Source: Paragonimus westermani (taxonomy: Eukaryota > Platyhelminthes > Trematoda > Plagiorchiida > Troglotrematidae). Taken from it: a stretch of DNA of 64,000 bases. A program made the position numbers and the translations under genes. A model generated the notes under the pieces. It was given only the letters and a program-made list of their open reading frames with translations. It was not told the DNA's origin and searched no databases. Of the stretch, positions 25,412 to 38,711 are shown in pieces (the first letter of the stretch is position 1; every line of letters starts with the position of its first letter). The stretch covers positions 16,593-80,592 of the forward strand of contig QNGE01003280.1 in assembly GCA_008508345.1 (NCBI GenBank), written 5' to 3'.

Positions 25412-25896
25412 TGTTAGGAGGCAAACTGACCAAAACAATCTAGTCAGGACATCGGTGACGGCTGATGAAATCAGTCATCATTTCAAACCAACCAGGGCCG
25501 CGGTGACTGCTGACGAAATCAGACAGCAATAAAGCACTGGGGGGCACATCGGACCATCAAGCAGGAAACGTGAAAGTGAGCGTGGGTGTCGCGACAGGTG
25601 GATGCGTGCAAGGGAGTGGGGGTGTCACGCCAACTCGAGAAACTAACGACTATGGATTTGGCCTAACTTGGCCACTTGGAAACGAAGTGGCCTGAACAAA
25701 CAGACAGTGACTCATCACCATTTCATGATATATATTTACAGGCATTTCATTTATTTGGTCGAACTTGTTTTTGGCAATAGAGCATGTCTTTCTTGTCTCC
25801 GCACAAGTTAGACTAAGGGAAGCCGCATAGTAGGGACACAGGTCTAGTAGACAAGCCGTATTAGAACGTTTGGCAAGGGAAAGACGCATTACACCA
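25412..25896 (+). repeat. Gypsy-A 3' LTR
   Basis: It starts TGTTAGGAGGCAAACTGACC and ends GCATTACACCA. It contains AATAAA at 25528-25533. It carries two copies of a 21-bp GGTGAC(G/T)GCTGA... motif, 25454-25474 and 25502-25522, spaced 48 bp; the 5' LTR has one. Confidence 0.9.
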
Positions 25897-26873
25897 CAGC
25901 TACCAGTCAACTTACAGAAAACTAGCGCCAGCAGTACAGTCTGGGATATTCGTCCGCTTGAAAGGGCGGCAAGCATGTAAAGGTCAACCGACGCGTCGGA
26001 ACCGAATGGAGTAGCTCGGGCCCGTGAGCCTGGAATGTACGAGTTTTTGTAATCGGCTGCAAGGTCAACTCCAGACTGCTCCACACGTCACGTACACAAA
26101 CGGAGGCACACAAATTCCGACGTCCAACCTTTGTACTCCCTGACACACCAACACAGCAACGTACAGCTCCAAATCACAGGACACAAACCAAACGCTTGAG
26201 AGGTCTCACTTCGGACCACCGTTCGGGCTAAGGCGGAAGCCGTAAAGGCCGCCTGTGTGCCCCACACTCGTGTCAAGGATCAAGGTGCATCCTGATTGGT
26301 CGCGGCTTCAACGACCAACGGCTCATTCGTCTACACACTTAAAATGGCGCTACCGCTTGTAAATGTGACAATACAGCATGCACTTCTACTGAGTCATGTG
26401 TTCTCTATACAGTTGTTATTGTCCGTAAGGCTGATTGAACCCGAATAGACACACAAGAACCTCAGTTGAAAGCGGAAGTGATGAAAATCTGTCCCCACTT
26501 AGCGCCTTTCTAATGTTACATGTATTAGAGGTGGAGGACCACGCACCAGCTAGTAAATATATATATAAACGGTACATAACAACTCATTCTAGCAACCCAT
26601 AAAGCGAGCTACTTCTTTAGCGGCGACAAACTAAACGTAACTAGAAAATACTCTGGTGTTATGATTAACAACACTAAAGAGAACTATAAACGAGACCCCT
26701 AAGGTTAAACAAAAGAACTTGTCGGAAGTCAGATGGTGATGGACGAGCGGAACGGAGCGTAGGCACCGCCTTGTCTTCCAGTTGAGCTCCCATGATGAAT
26801 ATCACTGGCAAACGATATAGTTCTGAAGCCCCATCCATCACCGACGTCTTCAACAAGGTTTCAAGTTACTCAC
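25897..26873. other. Flank between Gypsy-A and NXF1; no gene recognised
   Basis: The stretch 25897-26370 is less AT-rich than its surroundings and has open minus-strand frames (25650-26084, 26088-26276) without known motifs. It could be part of another repeat. From 26873 downward the sequence should be NXF1 intron, as a GTGAGT donor (minus) lies at 26868-26873. Confidence 0.4.
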
Positions 26874-27112
26874 GCTGCCACGGAACGGTCGTCTTCTCTG
26901 AACCGTGAGGAAACTGGAGTCTCAGATATGTCCAATTCCACCAGGCCCGCGATACCACGCAGTCCAGCAAGAGCGGCAAAACCATTCAACGGATTGTGGC
27001 TCAAATCAATACGTTCGATCGATACAACAGGTGATCCGTCTGTGGTTGCGCCCAGGGGCGAGAATGCGTTCAGATGAGTCAGGCGATTACTTGCCAAATT
27101 GAGAGAAGAGAG
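26874..27112 (-). CDS. NXF1: NXF1 exon 5: leucine-rich repeats
   Basis: The acceptor TTTTTGTTCTGTAG is followed in phase 0 by LSSLNLASNRLTHLNAF, then ERIDLSHNPLNGFAAL, GLVELDISETPVSSRF and DDRSVAA. The known protein has LLSLNLCNNKL, KTLNLSKNKL and LEELWLEGNPL at these places. The exon ends GCAGC with donor GTGAGT after two bases of a codon. Reading through the donor gives an immediate TGA, which supports the border. Expected next is a short I-R-x-x-F-P...L-D-G cap, not found below. Confidence 0.82.
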
Positions 27113-30100
27113 CTACAGAACAAAAATAGAAAAAATTATGAGAAAAGACCATAGGTTTTCCACTTTTTGCCAACCCTATAACATGAGTAACCTAAAATAA
27201 ATGGTTTTTAACAACCGCCCATCTGTTTCATTGAAGTCAATGTGAAGCTTCCATACGGCCATATTGTTTCTATTGCCTGAAGAAGGCAATTACTTCCCGA
27301 ACAAACAAAAAACTGTTCACCTACGTGGCTCCACCTGTGTACTGATTTGGCAATGAAGTGAATTGGGCGGTGAATGAAACAAAAGTTTGAAAAGACTATT
27401 GACGTACAATCACATCAGCATCAAAAGCTAAAATGCATTGAAGCAATATTCTGCTAGCTATGCACACTTGGCACTGTGTTGATGGGTAGGGACTGTGGTC
27501 AAGCAGACTGCCCTTAGACGTGTACCGAGTGAGTAGGATTTGGAAACGTTCGACTAATTTTGCAGAAATCACAAAGTCGGGCAATGATTCTCAATCAAAT
27601 CGGATCTTGACTACAAAAGAGTTCAGCCAGCATCAATACCCGTTGTGTGAATAACTGAACTTCCATTAAAGAGCCCCTAAAGCATTGAAATGTGGTCTAA
27701 TGCTGCCAGCTCCTGAGCCCTGACAACTGTGGTGGTCTTTCCTTGATGAGGCTTGATAACAGTTTTTGAGATAAGGGCCAACGACCTGCACATTTGTTTT
27801 ATACATGAGTGCACTCTTGTGGGGTTGAACACAGTGAAGGCTTCAGAGCAGAAGGTTTCACGCGTTACTACTGAGAGACTTACTGTCTTTGTAATAATGG
27901 TGGCATAATTTGCAGTCAAACGTACTCTGTCTACCACCAGAGCCCCTAGGTCTTGCCTGCACACACAAGTGGTTAGTTTGACGTCTCCAAGATAGTAACC
28001 TTCATGGTGAACGTGTGCGACTTTACATCTGTTCACATTGAGCAGCAAGCTGGTACCGTAGTGATCGTTCACACTAAGTATCGTAAAAGTCGGTTAAAAA
28101 GGTTTCTATCTAACGTGTTCAAGGTCCAATAGAAACGATCCAATAGGCCTCTTTCCGTACAGGCAGATGCCCCTTTGTATGATCTGCACCTGAGTGATGT
28201 AGCCAAACTGACGTCAATTTGTGGAGTAAAAGCGAAAAAGAACACGCATGACGTATGACTGAGTGTGACATACACGATCGATCAACATTCACCATCGCCT
28301 CCGCACGTGATCGGATTCGCAAACTGATGTAACACGCCTTTCCCTTGCCAAACGTTCTAATACGGCTTGACTGCTAGACCTGGGTCCCTACTATGCGGCT
28401 ACCCGTAGTCTAACTTGTGCGGAGACAAGAAAGACACGGTTGCGGTAAACACGCTGTATTGCCAAAAACCAGTTCGACCAAATGAATGAAATGCCTGTAA
28501 ATAGATATCATGAAATGGTGATGAGTCACTGTCTGTTTGTTTAGGCCACTTCGTTTCCAAGTGGCCAAGTTAGGCCAAATCCATAGGCGTTAGTTTCTCG
28601 GGTTGGCGTGACACCCCCACTCACTTGCACGTATCCTGCTTGTCAGTCCGACGTGCCCCCCCAGTGCTATGTAGCTGTCTGATTTCGTCAGCCGACACCC
28701 TGGATGGTTTGGAATGACTGGTTTCATCAGCCGTTACCGATGTCCTGACTAGATTGTTTTGGTGAGTTTGTCTCCTAACACAAACCATGTGAAGGGAACC
28801 GGTCGACCGTACTTGACGTACTGCATTCACACTCATTTGATAATTTACTGTATCTGATGATATTTAGTCTCCTACTTAAAAATCAACACTCTAGCTGAAA
28901 AACTTGAATTTTTAACATTCAGAACAAAGCGACTGACTGGGCTGCTAACAAACTGGCGGACGCTCTGAGCATCAGCATAACTGGCCCAAAACCATTGGTA
29001 ACAGATGTTTTGTACCGAACTACGAGTCTCGACACAATCAGATGGATCGACACTGCGTGGAAGTGTAACGAATAGAAATTATCTCCAAAAGACTGAGGAT
29101 TCTCTTGATCCAGCTGAGCACCTTATGCCGCGTTAAATTCTGACAGAGATGAACAGGTTATCGTTGATGCCAACATAAGGGTTCACGGATTACAAGACAG
29201 TGTCAACTTGGATACCCTGTATAGTGTGTGAAACAGGTGAACTCCGATCGACCTAGTGGACGATATTCCATTTTCACTGCAAGAGATTGTGTGATGGTCG
29301 TCATATTGGATTCTAAACGGATCGTAAGACACCGAACGGTTTTTGATGATTCACGGAAAGTTGGATTTATGCGAAATCTTGATAATTGCTGTGTACACAG
29401 CAGGAGGAAATGAAAGCCAAAATGGAGGTTGTAAGGATCTTAGCAAAATACCCAGGTAATCGCAACAACCCTAGTTTTCTTATTAGAATGCACTGTGCAA
29501 GAGCTCTCGAAACCAGAAAGAGAGACGGTAGACAGTTTGTGATAATACGAGTAAGTTGGTTGGGCTATAACTTGTTTTATCACTCTATTAGTAAGAAATG
29601 ACACGGCCCATCACAAGTTGCTAGTTTGCATCGGATACGGCCGCAAGGGCTCAAAACAGCGTTTATACTGCTACATGATGTCCACCTTGAAACCACAGGA
29701 GTCTGGATTTAACCTGTTCGTTCTTCGAGGATAGATCTGATTTATGACTGGGCTCCCTAGTGATTAACCTAAAAACTTGGTAAGTTATATACACTGTATA
29801 TCAACCAAATCGGAATCACAAACAGTTCACGAATGGGCGGTAATTTCTCGTGTCGTTCACTATCTTTGATGTCAGTTAACCTGGAGTTCAGTTGCCACAA
29901 TACCTTATTCCTGACTCGTAGAAGCATACATTTCAAGGTGGCCAGTTTGGCCATATAGGTTTCCTAGGTTTCTCCTAGTGTGGTGGATACTCAGGCCGGA
30001 GGTGTGGGTATCCCAACACTCGGCGGAATACCTCGACGCGGGGGGAGACACGTCCAAAACCCCACAACGAACGGATCGGGGACGGCGGGGGCGACCGGGT

Positions 30101-33100
30101 GAGTCATCGCTTGACTGGATCGTATCAACGGACGAGACATGGTAGGGAAAATAGAAAGGACGACGAAATCGGAGGCGCAATTATTCCAACATTCGCAGGA
30201 ATAACTTGACGCGGTCGTGGACTACGCTCAGACGGAGGAGATGGAGGAGAACAAGAGCAACCGGACGAATCATCGTTAAACGAAATCGGACCAACAGGCG
30301 AAGAATGGCAGGCAGAAAACCCCTCGATAGACGGCGCCGATCACGCACATAAACCAGGCAGAAGTGCACACGATGCGTGAGCGGAAACCTGGGGGGTGTT
30401 GTGGTCCGGAATGATGAATAATAAGCACGAGCGCGCGTGTGGCATGAGGACTAGCGTATTGGGCAATAAAGATTGTGCTTTACTGGACGCCTTCTCGCTA
30501 CACTAGCACCTGTTGGATAAACCTGACCTGAAGAGCACGATTCCGGTACCACAATTCCGACATGTAAAGCCGCTAGTGAGATGTAGATCAGTGTGAAATT
30601 CAACTACATCTTCGCGCGCTCACACGGCCACAAGGTCAGTTATTTCTATAAATACAAACCAGTTTTTCAAGGAAATCTGCAAAGCGTCTGGTAGTTAAAT
30701 ACAGTGTCCATCTGAAGTCTGGTGTCCTTGTTCTCAATGTTCCTTGTGTTTTGGAGTTCGAAGGTCAATCAGGGGTTTCTATTCGCCTTATTCGTTCATC
30801 GTCGTTTGTACCGAATAGCATTCGTGTTCATTACAACAGCAGCACTGAAACGCGAACCTCAGGCCACCTTTTTTGGGGGAAAAAATTAGCATTTCGAATA
30901 ATGGCCAGTTATTCGTAAGCAGCAGAGAACTGGATTGGTACTAGGTGAACAACACCCACAGGTGATCGCGGCTGTTACATTCTTATGGAATTTTCAGTCA
31001 GCCTCCTTCGAGAAGATGCACTACAGTCGAGTTTCCCACTTATTAGGGCTCGTCATTATCGTATATCCTCACCACGGCCGGGACTAGAACTCACATTACA
31101 CCCTCATGAAGTAACCGTACTAATCACTGTGCCATTGACCTCATCATCATCATCATCATCGTCGTCGTCGTCACGAGTAGCCACACATCAGTATGAACCT
31201 CTGGTTCTTAACTGCCACATAACCATGAAGAGAAAATTATATATAAGAGAAGAAAAAGGTAGGGGACGGGAAGAGATCTAACTGTTAAATAATAGCTACA
31301 CCTACATTCAATATTCAACATCAAGGTGGCTACAACTTACAAACGAACAATTGAGTCATAAATGAGAATAAGGCACTATCAGCAAGACAGCTTCCTTACA
31401 GCTTTCACTGCCCCGAGTCACTTAATGCACCCAATTCACAGAAAAGCTGGTCAAACAACGACAACAGTCACGTCACCGAGCTCCATTAGCCGTCAACTCA
31501 CCTAAAGTCCCCAACCACGGACTCTGAGAGTCACAGTCTGAAAGGAAAACCCAATGTACAGTGACCAACCCTTTCGCGAAAGACTTCATTTCTGTACGCC
31601 AGGTCATAATCTGTCCACCTCGCACCTTGCGCCAGTCGGCCGCACCGCCGGCAAACAGTAATTGGTGTGGCAGACGACTAGCCAGCATCCTTAATACATG
31701 ACCTAACCATTTAATTACGTGCAAATGTAAGGACCCAACAAAATACCCAGTGTGACAATCAGTGACAAGCACCCGATTCCTGACCTCTTCGTTGCTTGCT
31801 CGCTGGTGTCACCTGATACGAGCGAGTGTACGCAGACATCGTTGGTCAAACACCTGAAGACGGTTCACAACTTCTGCCGAGTGGCTAAGTTGCGCTGCTG
31901 CATAGTAATACAGCCCTCACTGTTGTCTGATACACGCGACTCTTAAGCATCAGAGAAATACCTCCCGCCGCAGGTGCCCCAGATGAGCGAATACCGCCTC
32001 AGTTCTAGAGGTACGCGCTTCTATTTCATTCCCTACACCTCCGCCACCATCGATGTAGCTTCCCAGGTATACAAACCGGTCAGCAACCTACATAACTTCA
32101 CCATACTACATCAAACCTACGTAATCACAGCAGTCTTGCAGAGCCACTTTGCGCTTCGATGCTGCAAAGGGTATTCCGAAGTACTTAGCAGAAAACGAAA
32201 TAACGTTTAGCATCGTTTGGACTGCTTGAAACTTGCTAAACAGCAACAACTTATCGTTGACATAATCAAGATCAGTCAGTCTTTCGCTGGGTAACAGGTC
32301 CACGTTGGCATCTTGAGCGCCGGAGACAATCCTCCATCATATCGTCCATCACAAAATTTAACAAAAATAGTGAAAGTGACGTACGTCGCTGAAACTATCA
32401 GACAGTTAACCGTAAACCCTAACCTGAGCTGAAGTAGGGGAATAAATCACCGAGGGTATGTTCACATTCTTAGTCGATACAAATATGCGTTTAAGAGACT
32501 CTAAAAGTGTACATCAGTCCACCGAATCGAATGCACCCTTATGGTCGAGAGATACGGCGATTGTTGGCCGGCGGTATACACGAGGCCGGCTCCAGAATTT
32601 AACGAAGAGCGAAAATGTGGCTTATACATCCCCGCCCAGGGCGAAACCGTGTCTGTTCCTCCTCAATGTTTACCGCCTGAATTGTAGTGAGCCGACGATG
32701 TACAATGGATACCAGAACCCTAGAAATGACTGGGGTCAAACTAGTTCCCCTATGGTTTTCACAAGAGCCCCCGATACCTTTCTTGAATGTGGGAACTATT
32801 ATCACGTTAACCCAGCATGAAGGGATGGTCTCCGTCGTCCACACAAGTTGAAACAACCGAGTCAAGACCTCTACTAACACCTCTCCACCTTCCGTAAAAA
32901 GTGTCGGCACGAGGTCATCTGGACCAACAGCCCTAGTACGTTCGACAGCCCGGATGCAATTGCGAATCTCAGTCTCAGTTGTGGTTCCAAACCTATCGAC
33001 CAGGGTGCTTCATTGCAAGACTCAGACGGTAACATAGTAGGAGTAAAAGTCCCGCTAAATTGACCTTCAAAGTGTTCCGCCCACCGCTCTAACCTTTTGG

Positions 33101-36100
33101 ATGTATTATAGATGAGTGTGCCATGTGTCTCGCTGATAACTTCACTAACAGACGATGGCCTGATACCAGTGGCATGGATGAGCTTAAAGAGTTTCCCGGT
33201 GCTCCCTGAAGCAAAAGCGGTTTCCACTTCCATAACTTTCTCTATTAACCAAGCCCCACGATCAGCCTTTAGACTAAGCTTCAGTTTCCTATGGGTATCT
33301 CCTCTACACTTGTTATGTGAACTACCAGGAGGAATGTTCCGTCTGGCTTCTAACAACTCCAATTTCTCTTCAGCCTATGTACCCCGTGCCGCATGCCAAT
33401 GTGCCCGCTTCCCGAATGGCCTATCAGACTTGAGTCCAACAGCTCTCAGAATCTTCGGAGTAAGAAACCCCGCCACCTATATCTAACGGTCATGTGGTCT
33501 ATCTGAGACCAAGCCTGATTCGAAGGCGGGCGCCAAGTATGGCAATGACTAGCGCTGGCTAAAAACAGCTTGTGCTCAGCGCACAGTTGCAACAATCGCC
33601 CGCCGTCATCTGAGCGATGTGATGCCATCCCAAACCTGCTACCCAAACAAGACTCGGCCTCACCAAAGTGACCGACCTAGGCATTTATATCCCCGGTCAG
33701 AATCATTATCAGGACTAAACATCGACTGAGGGAGAGCGACCAGATCCGAGTAAAACGCGTCCTTAACGCTGAAGTCGCTACAGTAAGTGGTAGCGTAAGC
33801 AGATACAAGGAACCGATTTTTGAAAGTTTTGCGTCTAGAGCTGGTCTTAACAGAACCTGCCATTTAGACAGTACAGTCAATTCAATCTAACAATGCGGCT
33901 GTGGCCGTCCTGCTGAGGTCTAGACCGACTCCAGCCTGACCGGTAACGGCGGACGTGGAGGCACCCGAAGTGTATAACCAGTATCGGATAGACAATCCGA
34001 GTGCTGTTAGTTTCACACGTTGACTACTGTCCTGAATTCTAACCTTCGGGATACAGCAGACAACGTTTGTGCGGGAGCGGTCTGCTGACCTATCTGTTTT
34101 AGAGTACGAATGTTGAAGGCACCAATACTAAGTCGCATTCTGGGTCTAAGCAAGGGACGAGGGAGGCCTAGAGCTGGGTGGCAAGAAATAGAGCCTAGTG
34201 GTTAAGTGTTACTACCACTACCTATATATGTTGTGAGACCTGTATAGTAATTGTCGGAAATGAAGGTCGAGAGGGGCATGGGAGCTGATTTTAGTGAGAC
34301 AGTAAGGGAGGGGTCAGCAGTAGCATGTTCTCGCCTATCCACCATGCTGTATAGAGCATATGGAGCGACCCGGTTTATACCGTGAGACGGCCGATGTTGT
34401 ATGGAATTAACAGTGTTGTGAGTGTTCATGGTTGTATGTGGGCTAAGCCTGGCCTTTTCTGCTACCTTGGCTTGGTGGTCAGGCTTGCGTGCTGTTTTGA
34501 TCCGGAGGGCTGTGCTGACTGTGACTTCGGTCCTTGCGGGTTCAACCTTGTAAGATTGGCCGAAGGGGAGCAGCCAGACAGAAAGCAGATGCGTGAGTGG
34601 CTGTGGTCTTCTATAAATTCTTTTCTTCGGCTTTGTTGGTGTGTTGTATGATGAATGGTCTGTCTGGCTTTTCATAGTTCAGTGAGAAATTTGCTTTTCA
34701 TCCCTATCTTCTCTGGGATGCACTAACCTGCAATCCTATATTGCAACGCTTCTTGTATTACGCTTCATAAATCTTTCTTCTCAGTGTAGATCTCGTCACC
34801 GTTTAGTTTCCGAGAGATAACAGTTTCCCTTCCTTATTAGCCAATCAACTGGCTAACCAGCATTGGCCGGCTGGACACAAAGACCCCACTGGCACACCTC
34901 CCGGTCTTATTCCTTCGGGTTTACACTGGATATTTGGTGTGTGGGTGGAACTGCAATTGATGCAGCGCAAGCCAGTTGCAGTGATGGTTAAGGGCAGGCG
35001 TCCTTTGGCTTCGGTCACTGTGACAGGCTAATCCGAATCGGATGCCGCCAACCATGTGGGCTTAGATACTTTCAGAGCACCCAGACCTAGACAGGAGAAC
35101 GATTAGGGTTGTCAACCAAAGCCCTTGGCACAAAAGCCCGTACTGCAAGGCAGCGGGTGGGTGGCGGTGTACCAGAACTGGTACATTTTTCGGAAAGAAG
35201 ATACCGACCTGGAGGATCAGGAGACTGTGGTTTATCAGATCTCTACCTACCGGTCTGCCTGGTATGACTAATTCTGTTGGTGTGTTCACCACATTGTCCA
35301 GTTTAGCCCAATAGGTCATCGAGGTGCGCAGGCCGTCACATCGTGTCAACGTCCAGTTTCGTTGTGACAGACAGGCATTTAATTTAGGTCGTCATTAACT
35401 TCCTTACTAGGAATCTGCTCAGAATGACACAAAACCGAGTTATTCCAGTCGCCACTGCAGGCGAAAAATGCGTACGACCTGGAGTGGTTATCTCCCTAGA
35501 CCGGCACACGAAGGAAGCAATCAAATAATTACATAGACGACAGAGAAAGGAAAGACCTGCATAACCTCATACGGAGATACCCGGATGATCGAGATGGCCA
35601 CCTCAACAGCACCAGGCGCATCCCAAGACTGTGGGTTGGGGAATGGTCTTACAAGGATTGCGAAATAAGCAGGCTTCTCTTGACGAATAAGCAGTTGCAG
35701 ACAATGAGACATACACTCTCACAGACGGTGGTTCAGACGCGGACAAAAATGAACTTTACCACTAGCACACTAGCCTTTTGCGCACGACGTGGTGCACAAG
35801 CATAGCCTGAAGACCTGAACGCTTAATTAGGCAGACCAGATTCCAAGGAGCGTTTCATCTGGCAGGCACTAAGGCCTTCGTCAACAGACGAAAATGGACG
35901 GTCACTGATGGGTACCGCTGATGACGGTCTGTTTGTAACAAGCATTACTCTTGGCGCTCCAGTCGTCCATGCCCCATCTGGCGACCTTTACCATCAAGTC
36001 AACGATCCGCCATCGATGATATAGTTGCTTCCAAGATAGCAAGTCAATCTGGAACACCTGCATAAGTTTTGAGTGTGCACTGATAAATACACGCTCACTC

Positions 36101-38675
36101 CGCACTTCAATGCAGGGCCACTCCGTCATCCAACACAAACTGATGTATGTAAACCACCAGACAAGCGCCCCACTCACCTGAACATACTCGCCACTAGGCT
36201 AGATTCCAATCCATCGGATAACACTGAGGTATATGCCCGGCACAAGGTGCACGTGAGTGGCATTACTGTTCGTTCGGCTTCCAACCACTCCAAATCCCCA
36301 AAGCTCGCTGGAATATTCCATCCGGCAACGGAAACAATTCAGTTCACAAGACTGATCGCTTGGAGCATGGTACGATCTAAGGAGCAGGCATGCCTGGTGG
36401 ACAGTGCGCCATCAAGATGGAACAAATTATTGGGAGCTTCTTAGTTTTTCCGCCTCATCCTAGCAACAGAGAGCAGGCAGCCAAGTGTGTGCCAGAGTGG
36501 TGAATTCATCCACAACATGCAACGATACTCACGACGCTGAACCGAACACTTTCAACAGCAGTTCGACTGGCCATCCATGTCGTTAAATAAGCCTTTGGGT
36601 ACTGACTTTTCCTTCCCTTGAAATGAGGAAATTTACTGCAGCCCTTGAAACGTTACAAGGTATCCGGCGTAGGAGAACTTTCCTCTTTTCTTACGTACGG
36701 AAGTCTAGTTTCAGTCAGCCCTGCTGCGGAAACCGAGTCAGCCAGGTCATCCTAATATACGGAAGGTTGACTGATATCATTTCCAGTTTCGAAAAGAGCT
36801 CATGTACTTCATGTGCAAAGAACTCAGGGATAAGCCATATTGCTATTGTGCTGAGGTAAACTAACTGCGAAGTATGAACAACATATGTACGAGGAGCAAA
36901 CTGGGGGTTGACCCGGTCGTGGCTGTGTTGATCACATTTTCTCATTGCACCACAGGCTTGAACACGGCCGTTTGTATGGAAGGTCCACAACGGTCTTTCA
37001 GAGAGACCGCTGATTCAGTTGGCAGAGCTGTACGCTGGAGCTGTTCATCAAGGAACGAGGTTTCCAGAAAACCCATAGAACCTTAAACGGATAGGTAGCT
37101 TTAATTCGTCAGTTTTGTACGGCCGCTTCACCAAATAAACAAAAATTACCGTTGCAGGACCTTCGGGATCCTGTGTCTGATCCTGTTGTTGGAGGTTCAT
37201 AAACCTATGGGATTGCATCACCCAGTAACTTATCAACCACGTTCAGCTTTCGGTCATAACCGTGAATCTAATGGCTCGGACTGCCGTTGGTCTTGACAAC
37301 GATCAACGAAGTTGCAAAGTAATAAATAGGTATGTGCGTAGCGAAAAATATGAAAGAAAAAGGCAGGCAAGAACAGTTGGGTTCTATGAAAAGGGGGATT
37401 CAACAAGTTTGTGGATACAAGGTCGCCAAAGATTGTGACGCAATGTCACATTAGGGTGGGAATGACCGCGAGCGCGGTACTTATCAGCATTGCTCAGCGG
37501 AACGGCCATACCATTTAACCGACTCAACATGGTCTGCATGATCATTACAAGAGAATTGAGCGAAGCAGTATCGTTCGCATACCCAACGTCTATCGGCTGA
37601 CTACCTGGTGGAATATCTGATGAGATCACAATTCGTTCACGCAAAGCTCGGATGACGTTTTCCAACTCATGCGCTCTATGGTACCAACACGATCTGTCTT
37701 TTAGTGGACGGCCGCGTGTATATCAATATACGCGTGGTCTCACCGTACGACCCATTCGCAGTGTAGCCGTTTTCGACCAGCAGTATCTCCGGAACAATAG
37801 CGGCGTGCAATGGAAAAATCGTGCTGGCAATGAGGAAGTCCATCTATGCCTTTGGGACGACCAGATCGTGTCAACTGCGTACAAGGATTTCATTTCGCAA
37901 GTTTCGTTAGCTGGTAAACATCTGACAAGTATCAGCCCACCGCTTATCTCACTGTTTCCATTGCAAACGGTGGGCTAAGCTGGAGGCGGCAGCTTAGTGG
38001 TCAGCTTGTTGCGTGGGTTCGTGGTGTGAAGACACGGACGTTGAGGACCGTTTGAGTAGGATGTTCCTCACTGGGGTCTAAAAGGGCAGTGAACACTTTT
38101 GGCTGAAGATGCTGTTTGAGATGCCGAACAGCGGAAATAAACGGTGTTCATGGTGAGCGTACCGAGAAAGACTCATTTCTTCGCAACACCTTCCTTCTTA
38201 AGTTTACCGTATATGGTCGTCAGTTTTTATTCTAATTTACGACACTTCTGCTACTTGACACATCTTCTACCGTGTTAAACATACAATACAGAGCAATGCG
38301 CAGCCATAAATGGATTATCCCCAAGGCAAAAGACTGAAGCTGAATACCAACTCAAGAGGTTCCTCAGTGTTTTCGCGAATGATTGCGTAGTTCCCATCAG
38401 GATACGAGCAATACCATGCACTACCACGCACCATTGGGCTAGTCGTAGTGAATAAATTATCCATAACGTGATGTGTACACTACCGAATGGGGTTGACAGG
38501 ATATTCGTCGGGCCGTCACTGGTAGCTGAAACCTCTGAAGTTCAGTAAGAAAGAGTTCGTGATGGACATCAGAGGAAGCCAGCAAGTACATAATTAGACA
38601 GCTTTCTAGCCGCTTGATCGACAAATCCGATATACAACAGCGGTAAATGGAAGAATACAAAAGTAGTGAGTGGGC

Positions 38676-38711
<36 letters not shown>

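Larger units (their letters stand above)
20843..25896 (+). mobile_element. Ty3/Gypsy LTR retrotransposon (Gypsy-A), near-complete, inactivated
   Basis: The element has two LTRs, a primer-binding-like site, gag, protease, reverse transcriptase, RNase H, integrase and a polypurine tract in standard Gypsy order. The gag N-terminus, rich in glutamines (QALLQQQQKIFEQSQ), and the gene order resemble K02A2.6-type Gypsy elements of worms. The LTRs differ at many positions and in length (398 and 485 bp), so the insertion is old. The five bases before the 5' LTR (GATAT) and after the 3' LTR (CAGCT) do not match, so no target-site duplication is seen. There are at least three frameshifts and five stops. 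The element lies 1 kb below the last NXF1 exon found, probably within the next intron. Confidence 0.9.
31240..34170 (-). mobile_element. RTE-like LINE, nearly full-length, inactivated
   Basis: Read on the minus strand, the element carries an AP-endonuclease-like domain (34142-33450), a linker (33362-33000), a reverse transcriptase (about 32910-32100) and the C-terminal tail (31950-31473), then a 3' UTR shared with the copy at 9440-10130. The tail has WLGHVLRMLASRLPHQLLFA, GGQIMTWRTEMKS and WLGTLGELTANGAR. Many stops and shifts break it. It lies in NXF1 intron 4 in the same orientation as the gene. Confidence 0.85.

Noticed and set aside
26674..26856. Minus frame just below NXF1 exon 5, considered as exon 6
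   Set aside because: Does not resemble the expected LRR cap or NTF2-like domain; the GTGAGT donor at 26868-26873 places it in an intron.
33112..33486. 124-residue plus open frame
   Set aside because: Antisense shadow of the RTE endonuclease and linker on the minus strand.
36073..36444. 123-residue plus open frame
   Set aside because: Compared with the RTE endonuclease-RT linker but no conserved block could be aligned.
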